NCBI RefSeq assembly: GCF_000974485.1
Contig: NZ_BBOM01000009.1
Coordinates: 310,001-374,000 of the forward strand
Direction of reading: 5' to 3'
DNA: 64,000 nt
DNA from: Streptomyces sp. NBRC 109706
GTDB lineage: Bacteria > Actinomycetota > Actinomycetes > Streptomycetales > Streptomycetaceae
Program-made: the position numbers and the translations under genes
Shown here: positions 15,534 through 23,430 of the stretch, one piece after another
Numbering within the stretch: the first letter of the stretch is position 1
How the letters are laid out: every line of letters begins with the position of its first letter
Notes under the pieces: model-generated
Told to the model about the DNA's origin: nothing
Databases searched by the model: none
What the model saw: the letters and a program-made list of their open reading frames with translations, nothing else

Positions 15534-16181
15534 ATGCCTCACCGCTCATCCTCTTCCCCCAGCGGCCGGGTACGTCTGGCCCGCGGCGCGTCCGCCTGGC
15601 TGCTGCCCACGGTCGCCGCCGCGGGCGTCAGCCTCGTCAAGGCGCGCCGGTCCGGTCGTTGGGCGGCGGCGGCCGTGCCGACCACCGCGCTGGCCGCGGG
15701 AATGCTGTGGTTCTTCCGGGACCCGGAACGGGAGATCTCCCAGGGCCGGCTGATCTCCCCCGCCGACGGGGTGGTGCAGAGCATCACCGACTGGCCGGAC
15801 GGCAGGATCCGGGTGGCGATCTTCATGAGCCCCCTCAACGTCCACGTCAACCGCGCCCCGGTGGCCGGCACGGTCGCCTCCGTCGAGCACATCCCGGGCG
15901 GCTATGTCCCGGCGTTCGACAAGGAGAGCGAGAACAACGAGCGGGTGGTCTGGCGCTTCGACAGCGAGCTGGGCGATCTGGAGATGGTGCAGATCGCCGG
16001 CGCCGTGGCCCGCCGGATCGTGCCCTATGTGCCCCAGGGCTGCAAGGTCGAACAGGGCGAGCGGATCGGCCTGATCCGCTTCGGCTCCCGGGTCGACGTG
16101 TACCTCCCCGAGGGCATCGAGCCGGCCGTCGAGGTCGGCCAACGCACTACGGCGGGAGTGACACGCCTTGACCGTGATTGA
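15534..16181 (+). CDS. psd: Phosphatidylserine decarboxylase proenzyme
   Basis: 215 residues, the short actinobacterial form. An N-terminal hydrophobic stretch (AWLLPTVAAAGVSLV and AVPTTALAAGMLWFF) anchors it to the membrane. PADGVVQSI, MSPLNVHVNRAP and IPGGYVPAFDKESENNER are family landmarks. LIRFGSRVDVYLP (about residues 180-192) holds the Gly-Ser bond where the proenzyme cuts itself to form the pyruvoyl group. The enzyme makes phosphatidylethanolamine from phosphatidylserine. Its last codons overlap pssA by 14 bases, so the two steps are translationally linked. ATG 15534 follows GAAGG. Confidence 0.95.
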   Translation: MPHRSSSSPSGRVRLARGASAWLLPTVAAAGVSLVKARRSGRWAAAAVPTTALAAGMLWFFRDPEREISQGRLISPADGVVQSITDWPDGRIRVAIFMSPLNVHVNRAPVAGTVASVEHIPGGYVPAFDKESENNERVVWRFDSELGDLEMVQIAGAVARRIVPYVPQGCKVEQGERIGLIRFGSRVDVYLPEGIEPAVEVGQRTTAGVTRLDRD

Positions 16182-17022
16182 CCGCAAGTCCGCCCGTGCC
16201 TGGGCGAGGGCTGATGAGGAGGGGGACGGCGAGACCGATGACATGCCGTTCTCCATGCGGCTGTCAATAGCGGACACGCTCACCCTGCTGAACGCCACCT
16301 GCGGCTTTCTCGCCGTCTACTTCACCACCACCGGCGTGCTGATCCCGCACCTGACCAACAGCGGGGACGCGGGCGTGGTCCGCAACAACGCCGCCACCGC
16401 GGTGCTGTTGATGCTGCTGGCCTCCGTCTTCGATCTCTGCGACGGGCTGGTGGCACGCAAGCTGCGCTCCTCCCCGATGGGCGCCGAGCTGGACAACCTC
16501 TCCGATCTGATCAGTTTCGGTCTGGCCCCGGCCTATTTCGTGCTGGTCTGGGGGATGGTGGTCGGCGACGTCCATGAACCGCTCTCGGCGCTGGCGGCCA
16601 CGGTGGTGTTGCTGGCGGTGGTGCTCCGGCTGGCCAGATTCTCCTGTGTGACCATGCCGCACGGCGTCTTCCAGGGCATGCCGAGCCCTTTCGGCGCGCT
16701 CACCGTGGTCTCCATCGTGCTGCTGGAACTGCCGTTCACGCCCACGCTGCTGGCCATCGGGGGCGTCGCCTGGCTGATGGTGAGCCGGGTCGAGTACCCC
16801 AAGCCGCGTGGCACGCTGGCCGTCGCCATGCTCGCCTGGATCACGCTCAGCATGGCGCTGCTCACCGCCTGGGCGTTCGACGCACCCGGCGGGCTGCTGA
16901 TGCTGCAGACGGCCTGCTCGCTCCAACTGGTGCTGGGCGCGGTGATCCCGCTGTTCGCCATGTGCCGCCGGGTCTTCGCGTTCCGCGACAACCGCCGCGA
17001 GGCGCGCGCCGCCCAGTCCTGA
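16168..17022 (+). CDS. pssA: CDP-diacylglycerol-serine O-phosphatidyltransferase
   Basis: 284 residues with several membrane helices. The CDP-alcohol phosphotransferase signature reads DLCDGLVARKL then GAELDNLSDLISFG, which is the D-x2-D-G-x2-A-R-x8-G-x3-D-x3-D pattern holding the metal ions and catalytic Asp. It converts CDP-diacylglycerol and serine to phosphatidylserine, the substrate of Psd encoded just upstream. The TTG at 16168 follows GGGAG inside psd. A GTG two codons later (16174) is an equally good start. A strong hairpin follows at 17062. Confidence 0.94.
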   Translation: MTVIDRKSARAWARADEEGDGETDDMPFSMRLSIADTLTLLNATCGFLAVYFTTTGVLIPHLTNSGDAGVVRNNAATAVLLMLLASVFDLCDGLVARKLRSSPMGAELDNLSDLISFGLAPAYFVLVWGMVVGDVHEPLSALAATVVLLAVVLRLARFSCVTMPHGVFQGMPSPFGALTVVSIVLLELPFTPTLLAIGGVAWLMVSRVEYPKPRGTLAVAMLAWITLSMALLTAWAFDAPGGLLMLQTACSLQLVLGAVIPLFAMCRRVFAFRDNRREARAAQS

Positions 17023-17061
17023 GGCCCCGGCCGCTCGTACCTCCGGCTGTTCCGTACGTCC

Positions 17062-17099
17062 CGAACCCGGTCGCGCCCCGCGAGGCGCGGCCGGGTTCG
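17062..17099. terminator. Terminator after psd-pssA
   Basis: The arms 17062-17077 and 17084-17099 pair over 16 bases, including one T-G wobble, with a 6-base loop. It ends the phospholipid operon before the MBL gene. Confidence 0.75.
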
Positions 17100-17143
17100 T
17101 GGTCGCTCCGGCGACTGTCGGTGGCCCGTTGCACAATGGCCGC

Positions 17144-17788
17144 ATGGAGTTGACCAAGAAGGGCCATGCCTGTGTGCGGCTCACGGAGCAGGGCCGCACG
17201 CTGGTGATCGATCCGGGTGGTTTCAGCGAGCCGGACGCCGCGCTGGGCGCCGACGCCGTGTTGATCACCCACGAACATCCCGACCATCTGGACGAGGGCC
17301 GGCTGCGGGCCGCGCTGGACGCCGATCCCGGCCTGGAGATCTGGACGTCCGGGGCCGTCGCCGATCTGCTCGCCGGCGCGTTCCCCGGGCGGGTGCACAG
17401 GGTCGGCGAGGGCGATGCCTTCGAGGCGGCGGGCTTCCGCGTCGAGGTGCACGGCCAGCTGCACGCGGTGATCCACCCGGATCTGCCCCGCATCGCCAAC
17501 ATCGGTTTCCTGGTGGACGAGTCCGTCTTCCATCCGGGCGACGCGCTGACCGTGCCGGGCCGCCCCGTCGACACGCTGATGCTGCCGTTGCACGCCCCGT
17601 GGAACAAGTTCTCCGAGGTGGTCGACTATGTGCGCGAGGTCGCTCCCAAGCGCGCCGTCGCGGTGCACGACGGGCTGCTCTCCGACACGGGCCTCGCCGT
17701 CTACGGGCGGAACCTCAGCCCCCAGGGGCTGGACATCGGCCCGTCCTCCTACGCCCGGCTGACGCCCGGGGAGTCCGTCTCCGTCTAG
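17144..17788 (+). CDS. MBL-fold metallo-hydrolase
   Basis: 214 residues of a compact metallo-beta-lactamase-like fold. LVIDPGGFSEP is the first strand, ITHEHPDHLD is the HxHxDH metal motif (about residues 44-50), and GQLHAVIHPDLP, VFHPGDAL and LHAPWNKF supply further ligands. VAVHDGLLSDTG lies near the end. The size and order resemble the UlaG/UPF0173-like branch rather than glyoxalase II. The substrate is unknown. The protein has no export signal, so it is cytoplasmic. It is probably monocistronic between the pssA terminator and the exonuclease gene. Confidence 0.86.
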   Translation: MELTKKGHACVRLTEQGRTLVIDPGGFSEPDAALGADAVLITHEHPDHLDEGRLRAALDADPGLEIWTSGAVADLLAGAFPGRVHRVGEGDAFEAAGFRVEVHGQLHAVIHPDLPRIANIGFLVDESVFHPGDALTVPGRPVDTLMLPLHAPWNKFSEVVDYVREVAPKRAVAVHDGLLSDTGLAVYGRNLSPQGLDIGPSSYARLTPGESVSV

Positions 17789-17876
17789 CCCGGACGCCGA
17801 ACCCCCCGCCCCACGCCCGCCCCAACTCGCCATAACCTGCTGCAACTCGTCGAACGTCCCTCCCGAAAGAGCCGTC

Positions 17877-18662
17877 ATGCGCATCGCCACCTGGAACGTC
17901 AACTCGATCACCGTGCGTCTTGAGCGGCTGCTCGCCTGGCTGGAGCGCAGTCAGACGGATGTGCTGTGCCTGCAGGAGCTGAAGTGCGACACCGCCGCCT
18001 TCCCGGCCGAGCCGCTGCGCGCCGCCGGCTATGAGGCCGCGGTGCACGCGAGCGGCCGGTGGAACGGCGTCGCGGTGCTCTCCCGGGTCGGCCTGACCGA
18101 TGTGGTGGAGGGGCTCACGGGCGGCCCGGCGTTCAACGACGAGGCGGAGCCCCGCGCGGTCGCGGCGACCTGCGGCGGGGTGCGCGTCTGGTCGGTCTAT
18201 GTGCCCAACGGGCGGGAGATCGGCCATCCGCACTTCGCCTACAAGCTGGCCTGGTTCTCCGCGCTGCGGGAGACGGTCGCCAAGGACGCGGCGGGGGCGA
18301 CGCCGTTCGCGGTGCTCGGCGACTTCAATGTCGCGCCGACGGACCACGACGTGTGGGACATCGGGGAGTTCGACGGCGCCACCCATGTCACCGAGGCGGA
18401 GCGCACCGCGCTGGCCGAGCTGCGCACCACCGGGCTGTCGGATGTGGTGCCGCGCCCGCTCAAGTACGACCGCCCGTTCACCTACTGGGACTACCGGCAG
18501 CTGTGCTTCCCCAAGAACCGGGGCATGCGGATCGATCTGGTCTACGGCAACGCGGCGTTCGAGGCGGCCGTCTCGGACGCCTATGTGGACCGGGAGGAGC
18601 GCAAGGGCAAGGGCGCGTCCGACCACGCCCCGGTGGTGGTGGATCTGACGCTCGCCGGCTGA
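17877..18662 (+). CDS. xth: Exodeoxyribonuclease III
   Basis: 261 residues, the normal length. All key blocks are present: RIATWNVNSI (Asn), LCLQELKCD (metal-binding Glu about 34), WNGVAVLSR, VYVPNGREIGHP (Tyr), VLGDFNVAPTDHDVWD (Asp/Asn about 150-155), YDRPFTYWDYR, MRIDLVYGN (Asp), and the closing SDHAPVVVDL with the catalytic Asp-His. The enzyme removes nucleotides 3' to 5' and cuts abasic sites in base-excision repair. ATG 17877 follows a GAAAGAG box. It stands alone. Confidence 0.95.
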   Translation: MRIATWNVNSITVRLERLLAWLERSQTDVLCLQELKCDTAAFPAEPLRAAGYEAAVHASGRWNGVAVLSRVGLTDVVEGLTGGPAFNDEAEPRAVAATCGGVRVWSVYVPNGREIGHPHFAYKLAWFSALRETVAKDAAGATPFAVLGDFNVAPTDHDVWDIGEFDGATHVTEAERTALAELRTTGLSDVVPRPLKYDRPFTYWDYRQLCFPKNRGMRIDLVYGNAAFEAAVSDAYVDREERKGKGASDHAPVVVDLTLAG

Positions 18663-18803
18663 GCCGAACGGCGGCGCGCGGAAGCAAGTCGCCCGCGTCG
18701 CGTCCCCGTTGCGCCTCCCGGCGGCCGGCGGGAACGGCGCGACGGATGGCGGGAACCGCGCGCCGCTTCGGCCAAACCGGGCCCGGGGTGCGACCCTTGG
18801 GGC

Positions 18804-19226
18804 ATGAACATCCCTTTCCTGGACAACTGGCGCAAGCGGCCCGCTCCCGCGACCGACGCCTGGTCGGACACCGAAGGGGTGGCGGAACTGCTCTCCGAGT
18901 GCGAGCTGTTGCGCGACCGTGCGCAGCGGGCCGGACTGGTGCTGGGCGACACCCCGATCTCGCTTGAGGCGCTGGACCAGTTGGTGCCCCGCTGGCGTGA
19001 CGATCCGGAGGAGTTGCCCTGGTTGGCCAACGACGCCGGGCTCTACCTCGGCACGGTCATCGTGCGCACCGTGCCGGGCGCCCGCTGGGGCCCGGGGCCC
19101 GACGGGCAGCCCGTGGTGGTGATGGCCTCCGGGCGGCAGGTCGATGTGGCGGCCACCGGGCAGCAGTGGGCCGAGGCCGGCTCGCCCGAACTGTCGCAGG
19201 TCTACGCGGAGGTGGCCGAATCCTAG
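18804..19226 (+). CDS. DUF6278 family protein
   Basis: A 140-residue acidic cytoplasmic protein. It begins MNIPFLDNWRKR and contains SLEALDQLVPRWRDDPEELP, WLANDAGLYLGTVIVRTVPG and PDGQPVVVMASGRQVDV, which match the DUF6278 family of streptomycetes as I remember it. No catalytic pattern is obvious. The layout resembles small proteins conserved near housekeeping genes. It is convergent with the GntR gene 60 bases away. The role is unknown. Confidence 0.8.
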   Translation: MNIPFLDNWRKRPAPATDAWSDTEGVAELLSECELLRDRAQRAGLVLGDTPISLEALDQLVPRWRDDPEELPWLANDAGLYLGTVIVRTVPGARWGPGPDGQPVVVMASGRQVDVAATGQQWAEAGSPELSQVYAEVAES

Positions 19227-19257
19227 GCCGCGCGGCGCCGGCGGGCCGGGATGCCGC

Positions 19258-19279
19258 GGGGGCCGGCCGGGCGGCCCCC
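19258..19279. terminator. Short hairpin between convergent genes
   Basis: GGGGGCCG (19258-19265) and CGGCCCCC (19272-19279) pair over 8 bases across a 6-base loop, between the DUF6278 and GntR genes. Confidence 0.5.
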
Positions 19280-19286
19280 CGTCCGG

Positions 19287-20051
19287 TCAGCCGCCGAAGG
19301 CGATGGCGTACTCCAGCCGCCAACGGTCCCCCGGCACCACGGTGTCGGATGTCTCGACCGGCCGGTCGTCCGCGTCGTAGTGGGTGCGCTCGACGGAGGT
19401 GACGCACTGCCCGGGTGAGCAGCCCAGGGCCTCCGCCTCGGCGCCCGTGGCCGGGCGTGAGCCGACCACCTCGCGGGCCCGCACCACCCGCACCCCGATG
19501 GCGGCGAACCGGCCCCGCACGCCCCTGCGGGCATAGGGGCCGCGCTCCGGATAGACCACGTCGGTGCCCTCGGTCAGGGTCAACGGCTCCCAGCTGGTGG
19601 CCAGTTGCAGCGGACGACGATCCGCCAGGTACTCGTACTGGGTGCACATCACCGCCTCCCCCAGCGCCACGCCAAGACGCTCGGCGATGCCCGGCGGCGC
19701 GACGGTGGGCGTGGAGACGGCCTCCCAGCTGACCTCGGGATGCTCGGCCGAGCCGCCCGCCAGGGCCTGGACGCTGGCCGACAGCGGCGAGTCCACGGCG
19801 CCCGTGGACCGCAGCAGCGCGCCGATCGGGGCCCGGTCGCTGACGAAGACCCCGCGCCCGAACTGGCCCGTGGCATAGCCGGCGGCCTTCAGGACGCGCA
19901 CCGCGCGATCCACCGTCTGGTCGCTGGCCCCGTAGGTCCGCTTCAGCTCCGCCCGGGACGGAATCCGCGCCCCCACCAGCAGCGCGCCCTCGTCGATCTG
20001 GCGGCGCAGATCGTCCGCGATGCGCTGATACATCGGCCGGCTGTCGCCCAT
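19287..20051 (-). CDS. GntR family regulator with UTRA domain (HutC subfamily)
   Basis: 254 residues. A GntR winged helix (YQRIADDLRRQIDEGALLVG, RIPSRAELKRTYGASDQTVD; residues 8-70) is joined to a UTRA ligand-binding domain (ERLGVALGEAVMCTQYEYL, then ATGAEAEALGCSPGQCVTSV and ERTHYDADDRPVETSDTV). HutC-type regulators sense sugars or amino-acid derivatives, but no target gene adjoins to name the ligand. ATG 20051 is preceded by GGAAGGGAG. The upstream neighbour on the same strand lies 65 bases away. Confidence 0.9.
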   Translation of the reverse strand: MGDSRPMYQRIADDLRRQIDEGALLVGARIPSRAELKRTYGASDQTVDRAVRVLKAAGYATGQFGRGVFVSDRAPIGALLRSTGAVDSPLSASVQALAGGSAEHPEVSWEAVSTPTVAPPGIAERLGVALGEAVMCTQYEYLADRRPLQLATSWEPLTLTEGTDVVYPERGPYARRGVRGRFAAIGVRVVRAREVVGSRPATGAEAEALGCSPGQCVTSVERTHYDADDRPVETSDTVVPGDRWRLEYAIAFGG

Positions 20052-20116
20052 CCGCGTCTCCCTTCCACGGCGTACGAGGCGTCCGTACCCGCCAGCCCAG
20101 GCTACGTCACGCCGCG

Positions 20117-20857
20117 TCAGAGTTCCTTACTGGTGGTGAGCTTGGGCGGCGGGGTGGTGGCCGCCTTGGTGACATCGTCGACCAGTTCGACCAGATCCGC
20201 CCCGTATGCCTGGGAGTTGAAGACCTTCAGCAGCAGGCAGAAGGTGCCGCCGGAACCGTACTTGCGCGCCAACTTCACATGGTGCCTGGCGAGATAGCGG
20301 GTGGCGGCCTGGTTGGTGACGGAGCGCTGGCCGCAGGCGAGGAAGACCGGGCGGTCCTGCTGTCCGGCGGTGATGCGGGCCAGCAGCACGTACTCGGCGA
20401 CGCCGGACTCCAGCCGGTAGCGTTCGGAGCCGATGCCCAGGGCCCAGCGGTCGGGGCCCTCGGAGTCGGTGTTCACCAGCACGCCGGGCAGCAGGCTGCT
20501 CAGATGTGCGGCGGTCCGCCGGTTGGCCGTCGGGCCGCCCAGGCAGAACTCGGTGCGTTCGCCGAAGCCCTGGCGGGCGCTCTCCCCCGATATCAGCTGG
20601 GCCGTGGCGCCACAGTTCCTGATCACGGCGGAGAGTTCGAGCAGGGCCAGCACGTCGTTGCGGGTCACCGCGCCCTCGGCGGTGGTGTCGCGGCCGACGA
20701 CCAGCAGACATTCGGCGTTGTCCGGCAGCCCGAAGAAGCTCTGCAGGCGGTGTCTCGCCCGGGCGGCCAGCCGGCCGCGCAACCACGCCCCGAGCACGAG
20801 AGCGACCAACGCGGTGGCCGCCACCGCGATCACCGGGAGAAGCGCGTCGTCATTCAT
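20117..20857 (-). CDS. Membrane-anchored hypothetical protein
   Basis: 246 residues starting MNDDALLPVIAVAATALVALVLGAWL, a single N-terminal transmembrane helix followed by a cytoplasmic basic stretch. The body reads as alternating strands and helices (ECLLVVGRDTTAEGAVTRND, then GVAEYVLLARITAGQQDRPV and VFLACGQRSVTNQAATRYL) with no family that I recognise. The ATNQAATRYLARH-like helix and the Ser/Thr-rich loops do not give a catalytic site. ATG 20857 is nine codons inside a longer frame and fits the anchor. The function is unknown. Confidence 0.72.
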   Translation of the reverse strand: MNDDALLPVIAVAATALVALVLGAWLRGRLAARARHRLQSFFGLPDNAECLLVVGRDTTAEGAVTRNDVLALLELSAVIRNCGATAQLISGESARQGFGERTEFCLGGPTANRRTAAHLSSLLPGVLVNTDSEGPDRWALGIGSERYRLESGVAEYVLLARITAGQQDRPVFLACGQRSVTNQAATRYLARHHVKLARKYGSGGTFCLLLKVFNSQAYGADLVELVDDVTKAATTPPPKLTTSKEL

Positions 20858-21062
20858 GGCCGGGAATCTACCGGTGCATGACACGAGGGACGAGCCCTGG
20901 CGAGAACCGGACGGAACGGGGACCTGGCGGAGCGTCGCATCGGTCGGACGGCGCGCGGTGGGTGGCGCGCGCCGGGGCGGGGCGACTCACGCCGTCACTT
21001 TCCGGCCAGTCTCTCGGGGGAACTCGGGGGATCTCGGGGGCTCTCCGGGGCTCTCGGCGGCT

Positions 21063-22112
21063 TCAGGGGGTGGGGGGCGGCGGGGCGACAGCCCGTTCCC
21101 CCTCCTCGGCGCCCGGGCGGCCGGCGTCCGGGGCGGCATAGCGGTGGGCCAGTTCGCGCACCGTCCCGGCCACCGCCGCGCGGAGCGAGGCCGGCGCCAG
21201 CACCTCGGCCTCGATGCCGAGGCGCAGCAGGTCCCCGACCGCGATCACCTCGGTCTCCACGGGGAGTTCGACCCGCAGCCAGCCGTCCGGCGTCGCCGGC
21301 TCGGCGCCGGCCAGGGCCTCGGCGCCCGCCGCCCCGAAGAACATGGTCAGCAGTTTGGCGCCGCGCGGCGATATCCGCAGCGTGGCCCGGTGGCGGAAAC
21401 GCGCCTCCGCGAGCCGGCGCGTGGACTCGGCCCAGTGCGCGCCGAGATCGAAGCCGGCGGGCCGCTCGAAGGTGGCTTCCGCGAGCCGCACGGTGTCGAG
21501 CCGGGAGACCCGGTAGGTCCTGGGTTCGTCGTCCGGGCGGCCCCGGGTGGCCAGCAGGTACCAGATGCCACCCTTGAGGACGAGCCCCAGCGGGCACAGC
21601 TCCCGCTCGCCCGAGCGGTGCCAGCCCCGGTAGTCGACGATCAGGACGCGCTGGTCCCAGACCGCCTGGGCGACGGTGGCCAGTCGCGGGACGGACTCCG
21701 TCTCGCGGAACCAGCCGTGTGCGTCGAGGTGGAAGCGCTCCGCGACCCGCGCCGCCCGGGCGCCCAGCGGGGCGGGGAGGGCGGCGCGGAGCTTGAGCTG
21801 CGCCGCCGCCAGTTCGGCGCCGAGGCCCAACTCGCCGGCGGGGCCAGGTATTCCGGCGAGGAAGAGGGAGTCGGCCTCGGCGTCGGTCAGCCCGGTGAGC
21901 CGGGTGCGGTAGCCGTCCAGCAGCCGATAGCCGCCGGCCGGTCCCCGGTCGGCGTAGACCGGGACGCCGGAGGCCGCCAGCGCCTCGACGTCCCGGTAGA
22001 CCGTGCGCACCGAGACCTCCAGCTCGGCGGCCAGCTCGGGGGCGGTGAGCCGGCCCCGGTTCTGGAGCAGCAGGAGGAGGGAGAGCAGACGGTCGGCGCG
22101 CATAAGTCCCAT
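21063..22112 (-). CDS. WYL-domain regulator (YafY/DeoR-type HTH)
   Basis: 349 residues. An N-terminal winged helix (RLLSLLLLLQNRGRLTAPEL, then SVRTVYRDVEALAASGVPVY) is followed by GPAGGYRLLDGYRTRLTGLT, and by a WYL domain (VLIVDYRGWHRSGERELCPL, LVLKGGIWYLLATRGRP, YRVSRLDTVRLAEATFERP). A WCX-like C-terminal extension ends it. WYL proteins sense nucleic-acid or small-molecule ligands and often regulate a divergent gene. Here the DUF3224 gene is divergent, with a perfect palindrome between. Starts at 22112 or three codons later (22103) are both possible. Confidence 0.9.
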   Translation of the reverse strand: MGLMRADRLLSLLLLLQNRGRLTAPELAAELEVSVRTVYRDVEALAASGVPVYADRGPAGGYRLLDGYRTRLTGLTDAEADSLFLAGIPGPAGELGLGAELAAAQLKLRAALPAPLGARAARVAERFHLDAHGWFRETESVPRLATVAQAVWDQRVLIVDYRGWHRSGERELCPLGLVLKGGIWYLLATRGRPDDEPRTYRVSRLDTVRLAEATFERPAGFDLGAHWAESTRRLAEARFRHRATLRISPRGAKLLTMFFGAAGAEALAGAEPATPDGWLRVELPVETEVIAVGDLLRLGIEAEVLAPASLRAAVAGTVRELAHRYAAPDAGRPGAEEGERAVAPPPPTP

Positions 22113-22130
22113 GATGCGACGACCCGAGGC

Positions 22131-22157
22131 CGTACCTGACAGGAGGTGTCAGGTACG
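22131..22157. promoter_or_regulatory. 11-bp inverted repeat, likely WYL-regulator operator
   Basis: CGTACCTGACA (22131-22141) and TGTCAGGTACG (22147-22157) are perfect complements separated by GGAGG. The site lies 18 bases upstream of the regulator start and 73 bases before the divergent DUF3224 gene, so one bound dimer could control both. Confidence 0.75.
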
Positions 22158-22230
22158 GCGGGCAGAGTGCTCTTCGTCCGCCCGGCCCGGAGGGTCCGCG
22201 CCGGTGGCGGAACACGGAAGGGGACCATCG

Positions 22231-22662
22231 ATGTCCGAGTCACTGTCCGCGTCACTGACTGGCGAGTTCACCTTTGCCGACTGGGTGGAGAGCCCGGTGG
22301 GCCCGGCGGACGCCGAGCCGCCCAGGCTGGCGCATGCCACGGTGCGGAACGCGTTCTCCGGCGGGATCGTGGCGGCCGACACGCGCTGTGAGTACACGAT
22401 CGCCTACACGGAGGGGAAGACCGGCCGGTTTGTCGGTCTTGAGCTGGTGACCGGCGAGGTGGACGGCCGCGCCGGCGGCTTTGTGCTGGAGGAGCGCGGC
22501 GACTTCGACGAGGCGGGCGTGGTGACCTGCGAGTTCTCCGTGGTGCCGGGCTCCGGCAGCGGCGCGCTGGCCGGGTTGACCGGCGGCGGGGGCTTCACCC
22601 ACCGGCCGGGGGAGACGTCGACCCCGTACCACTTCTCCTACGAGCTGCCCGCCGAGGGCTGA
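22231..22662 (+). CDS. DUF3224 domain protein
   Basis: 143 residues of the allene-oxide-cyclase-like DUF3224 family. GEFTFADWVESP opens the chain, RCEYTIAYTEGKTGRFVGLE and FVLEERGDFDEAGVVTCEFS form strands of the small beta-barrel, and LAGLTGGGGF then TPYHFSYELP close it. Family members are cytoplasmic and of unknown substrate. ATG 22231 follows GGAAGGGGACC. The gene is divergent from the WYL regulator, a frequent pairing in actinomycetes. Expression is probably under that regulator. Confidence 0.9.
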   Translation: MSESLSASLTGEFTFADWVESPVGPADAEPPRLAHATVRNAFSGGIVAADTRCEYTIAYTEGKTGRFVGLELVTGEVDGRAGGFVLEERGDFDEAGVVTCEFSVVPGSGSGALAGLTGGGGFTHRPGETSTPYHFSYELPAEG

Positions 22663-22773
22663 CCAGGGGGGGTGCGCTCCGGCGCGTTTGCGGGGACCAG
22701 CGCCGGGGCGCACCCTGGGCTGGGGGGAGGCAGAGGAGCGAACCGGGGAGACCGAGCGAAAGGAAGTCGCGCG

Positions 22774-23280
22774 ATGTCCCGCATCTCGTATCTGCAGCAG
22801 GTGTCCCAGGACGAGGCCGGGGCCGCCGCCGCCCGCCCGGTGGTGGCCTCCTATCCGGACTACGCCGGCGCCCAGCGAGCGATGGACCATCTCGCCGACG
22901 ACGAGTTCCCGGTGGACAGGACGGCGATCGTGGGGACCGATCTGCGCATGGTGGAGACGGTGTTGGGCCGGCTCACGCTGGCCCGCGCGACTGGGGCCGG
23001 CGCCGGCACGGGCGCCTGGTTCGGCCTGTTGGTCGGGCTGTTGCTGTCCCTTTTCGTGGACGGCGGCGCCAGCGTGCTGTTGACGATTCTGAGCGGCGTG
23101 TTCTACGGCGCGCTGTTCGGCGCCGTCTTCGGCTTCGCCGGGCAGGCGATGACCGGCGGCCAGCGGGACTTCGCGTCCCGCAACCGGATCGTGGCCGCGC
23201 ACTATGACGTCGTCGCCGACCAGGAGGTCGCCGAGGACGCCAAGAACCGGTTGATCAAGCTCGGTTGGCGGGAGAGCTGA
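22774..23280 (+). CDS. General stress protein 17M-like membrane protein
   Basis: 168 residues. The N-terminal half (PVVASYPDYAGAQRAMDHLA, then FPVDRTAIVGTDLRMVETVL) is the GSP17M/YflT-like domain. The middle is a glycine-rich hydrophobic hairpin (WFGLLVGLLLSLFVDGGA and LLTILSGVFYGALFGAVFGF). The end returns to a soluble segment (IVAAHYDVVADQEVAEDAKN). Such proteins are induced by general stress in Gram-positive bacteria, but their biochemistry is unclear. ATG 22774 follows GAAAGGAAG. Nothing downstream belongs to the same operon. Confidence 0.86.
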   Translation: MSRISYLQQVSQDEAGAAAARPVVASYPDYAGAQRAMDHLADDEFPVDRTAIVGTDLRMVETVLGRLTLARATGAGAGTGAWFGLLVGLLLSLFVDGGASVLLTILSGVFYGALFGAVFGFAGQAMTGGQRDFASRNRIVAAHYDVVADQEVAEDAKNRLIKLGWRES

Positions 23281-23430
23281 CCGCCGGCCACGCCGGTCGG
23301 CGCGCGGCTCGGCCCGTGCGGGTGGCCTGCCGGATCTCCTCGCTCGGCCGGTCGCGCGACCGGTCCGTCGGGACCGGGGACAGCATGGGTCGGCGCTCCC
23401 GCTCCAGCCGTTTTCCCTCCGGCCTCGGCG

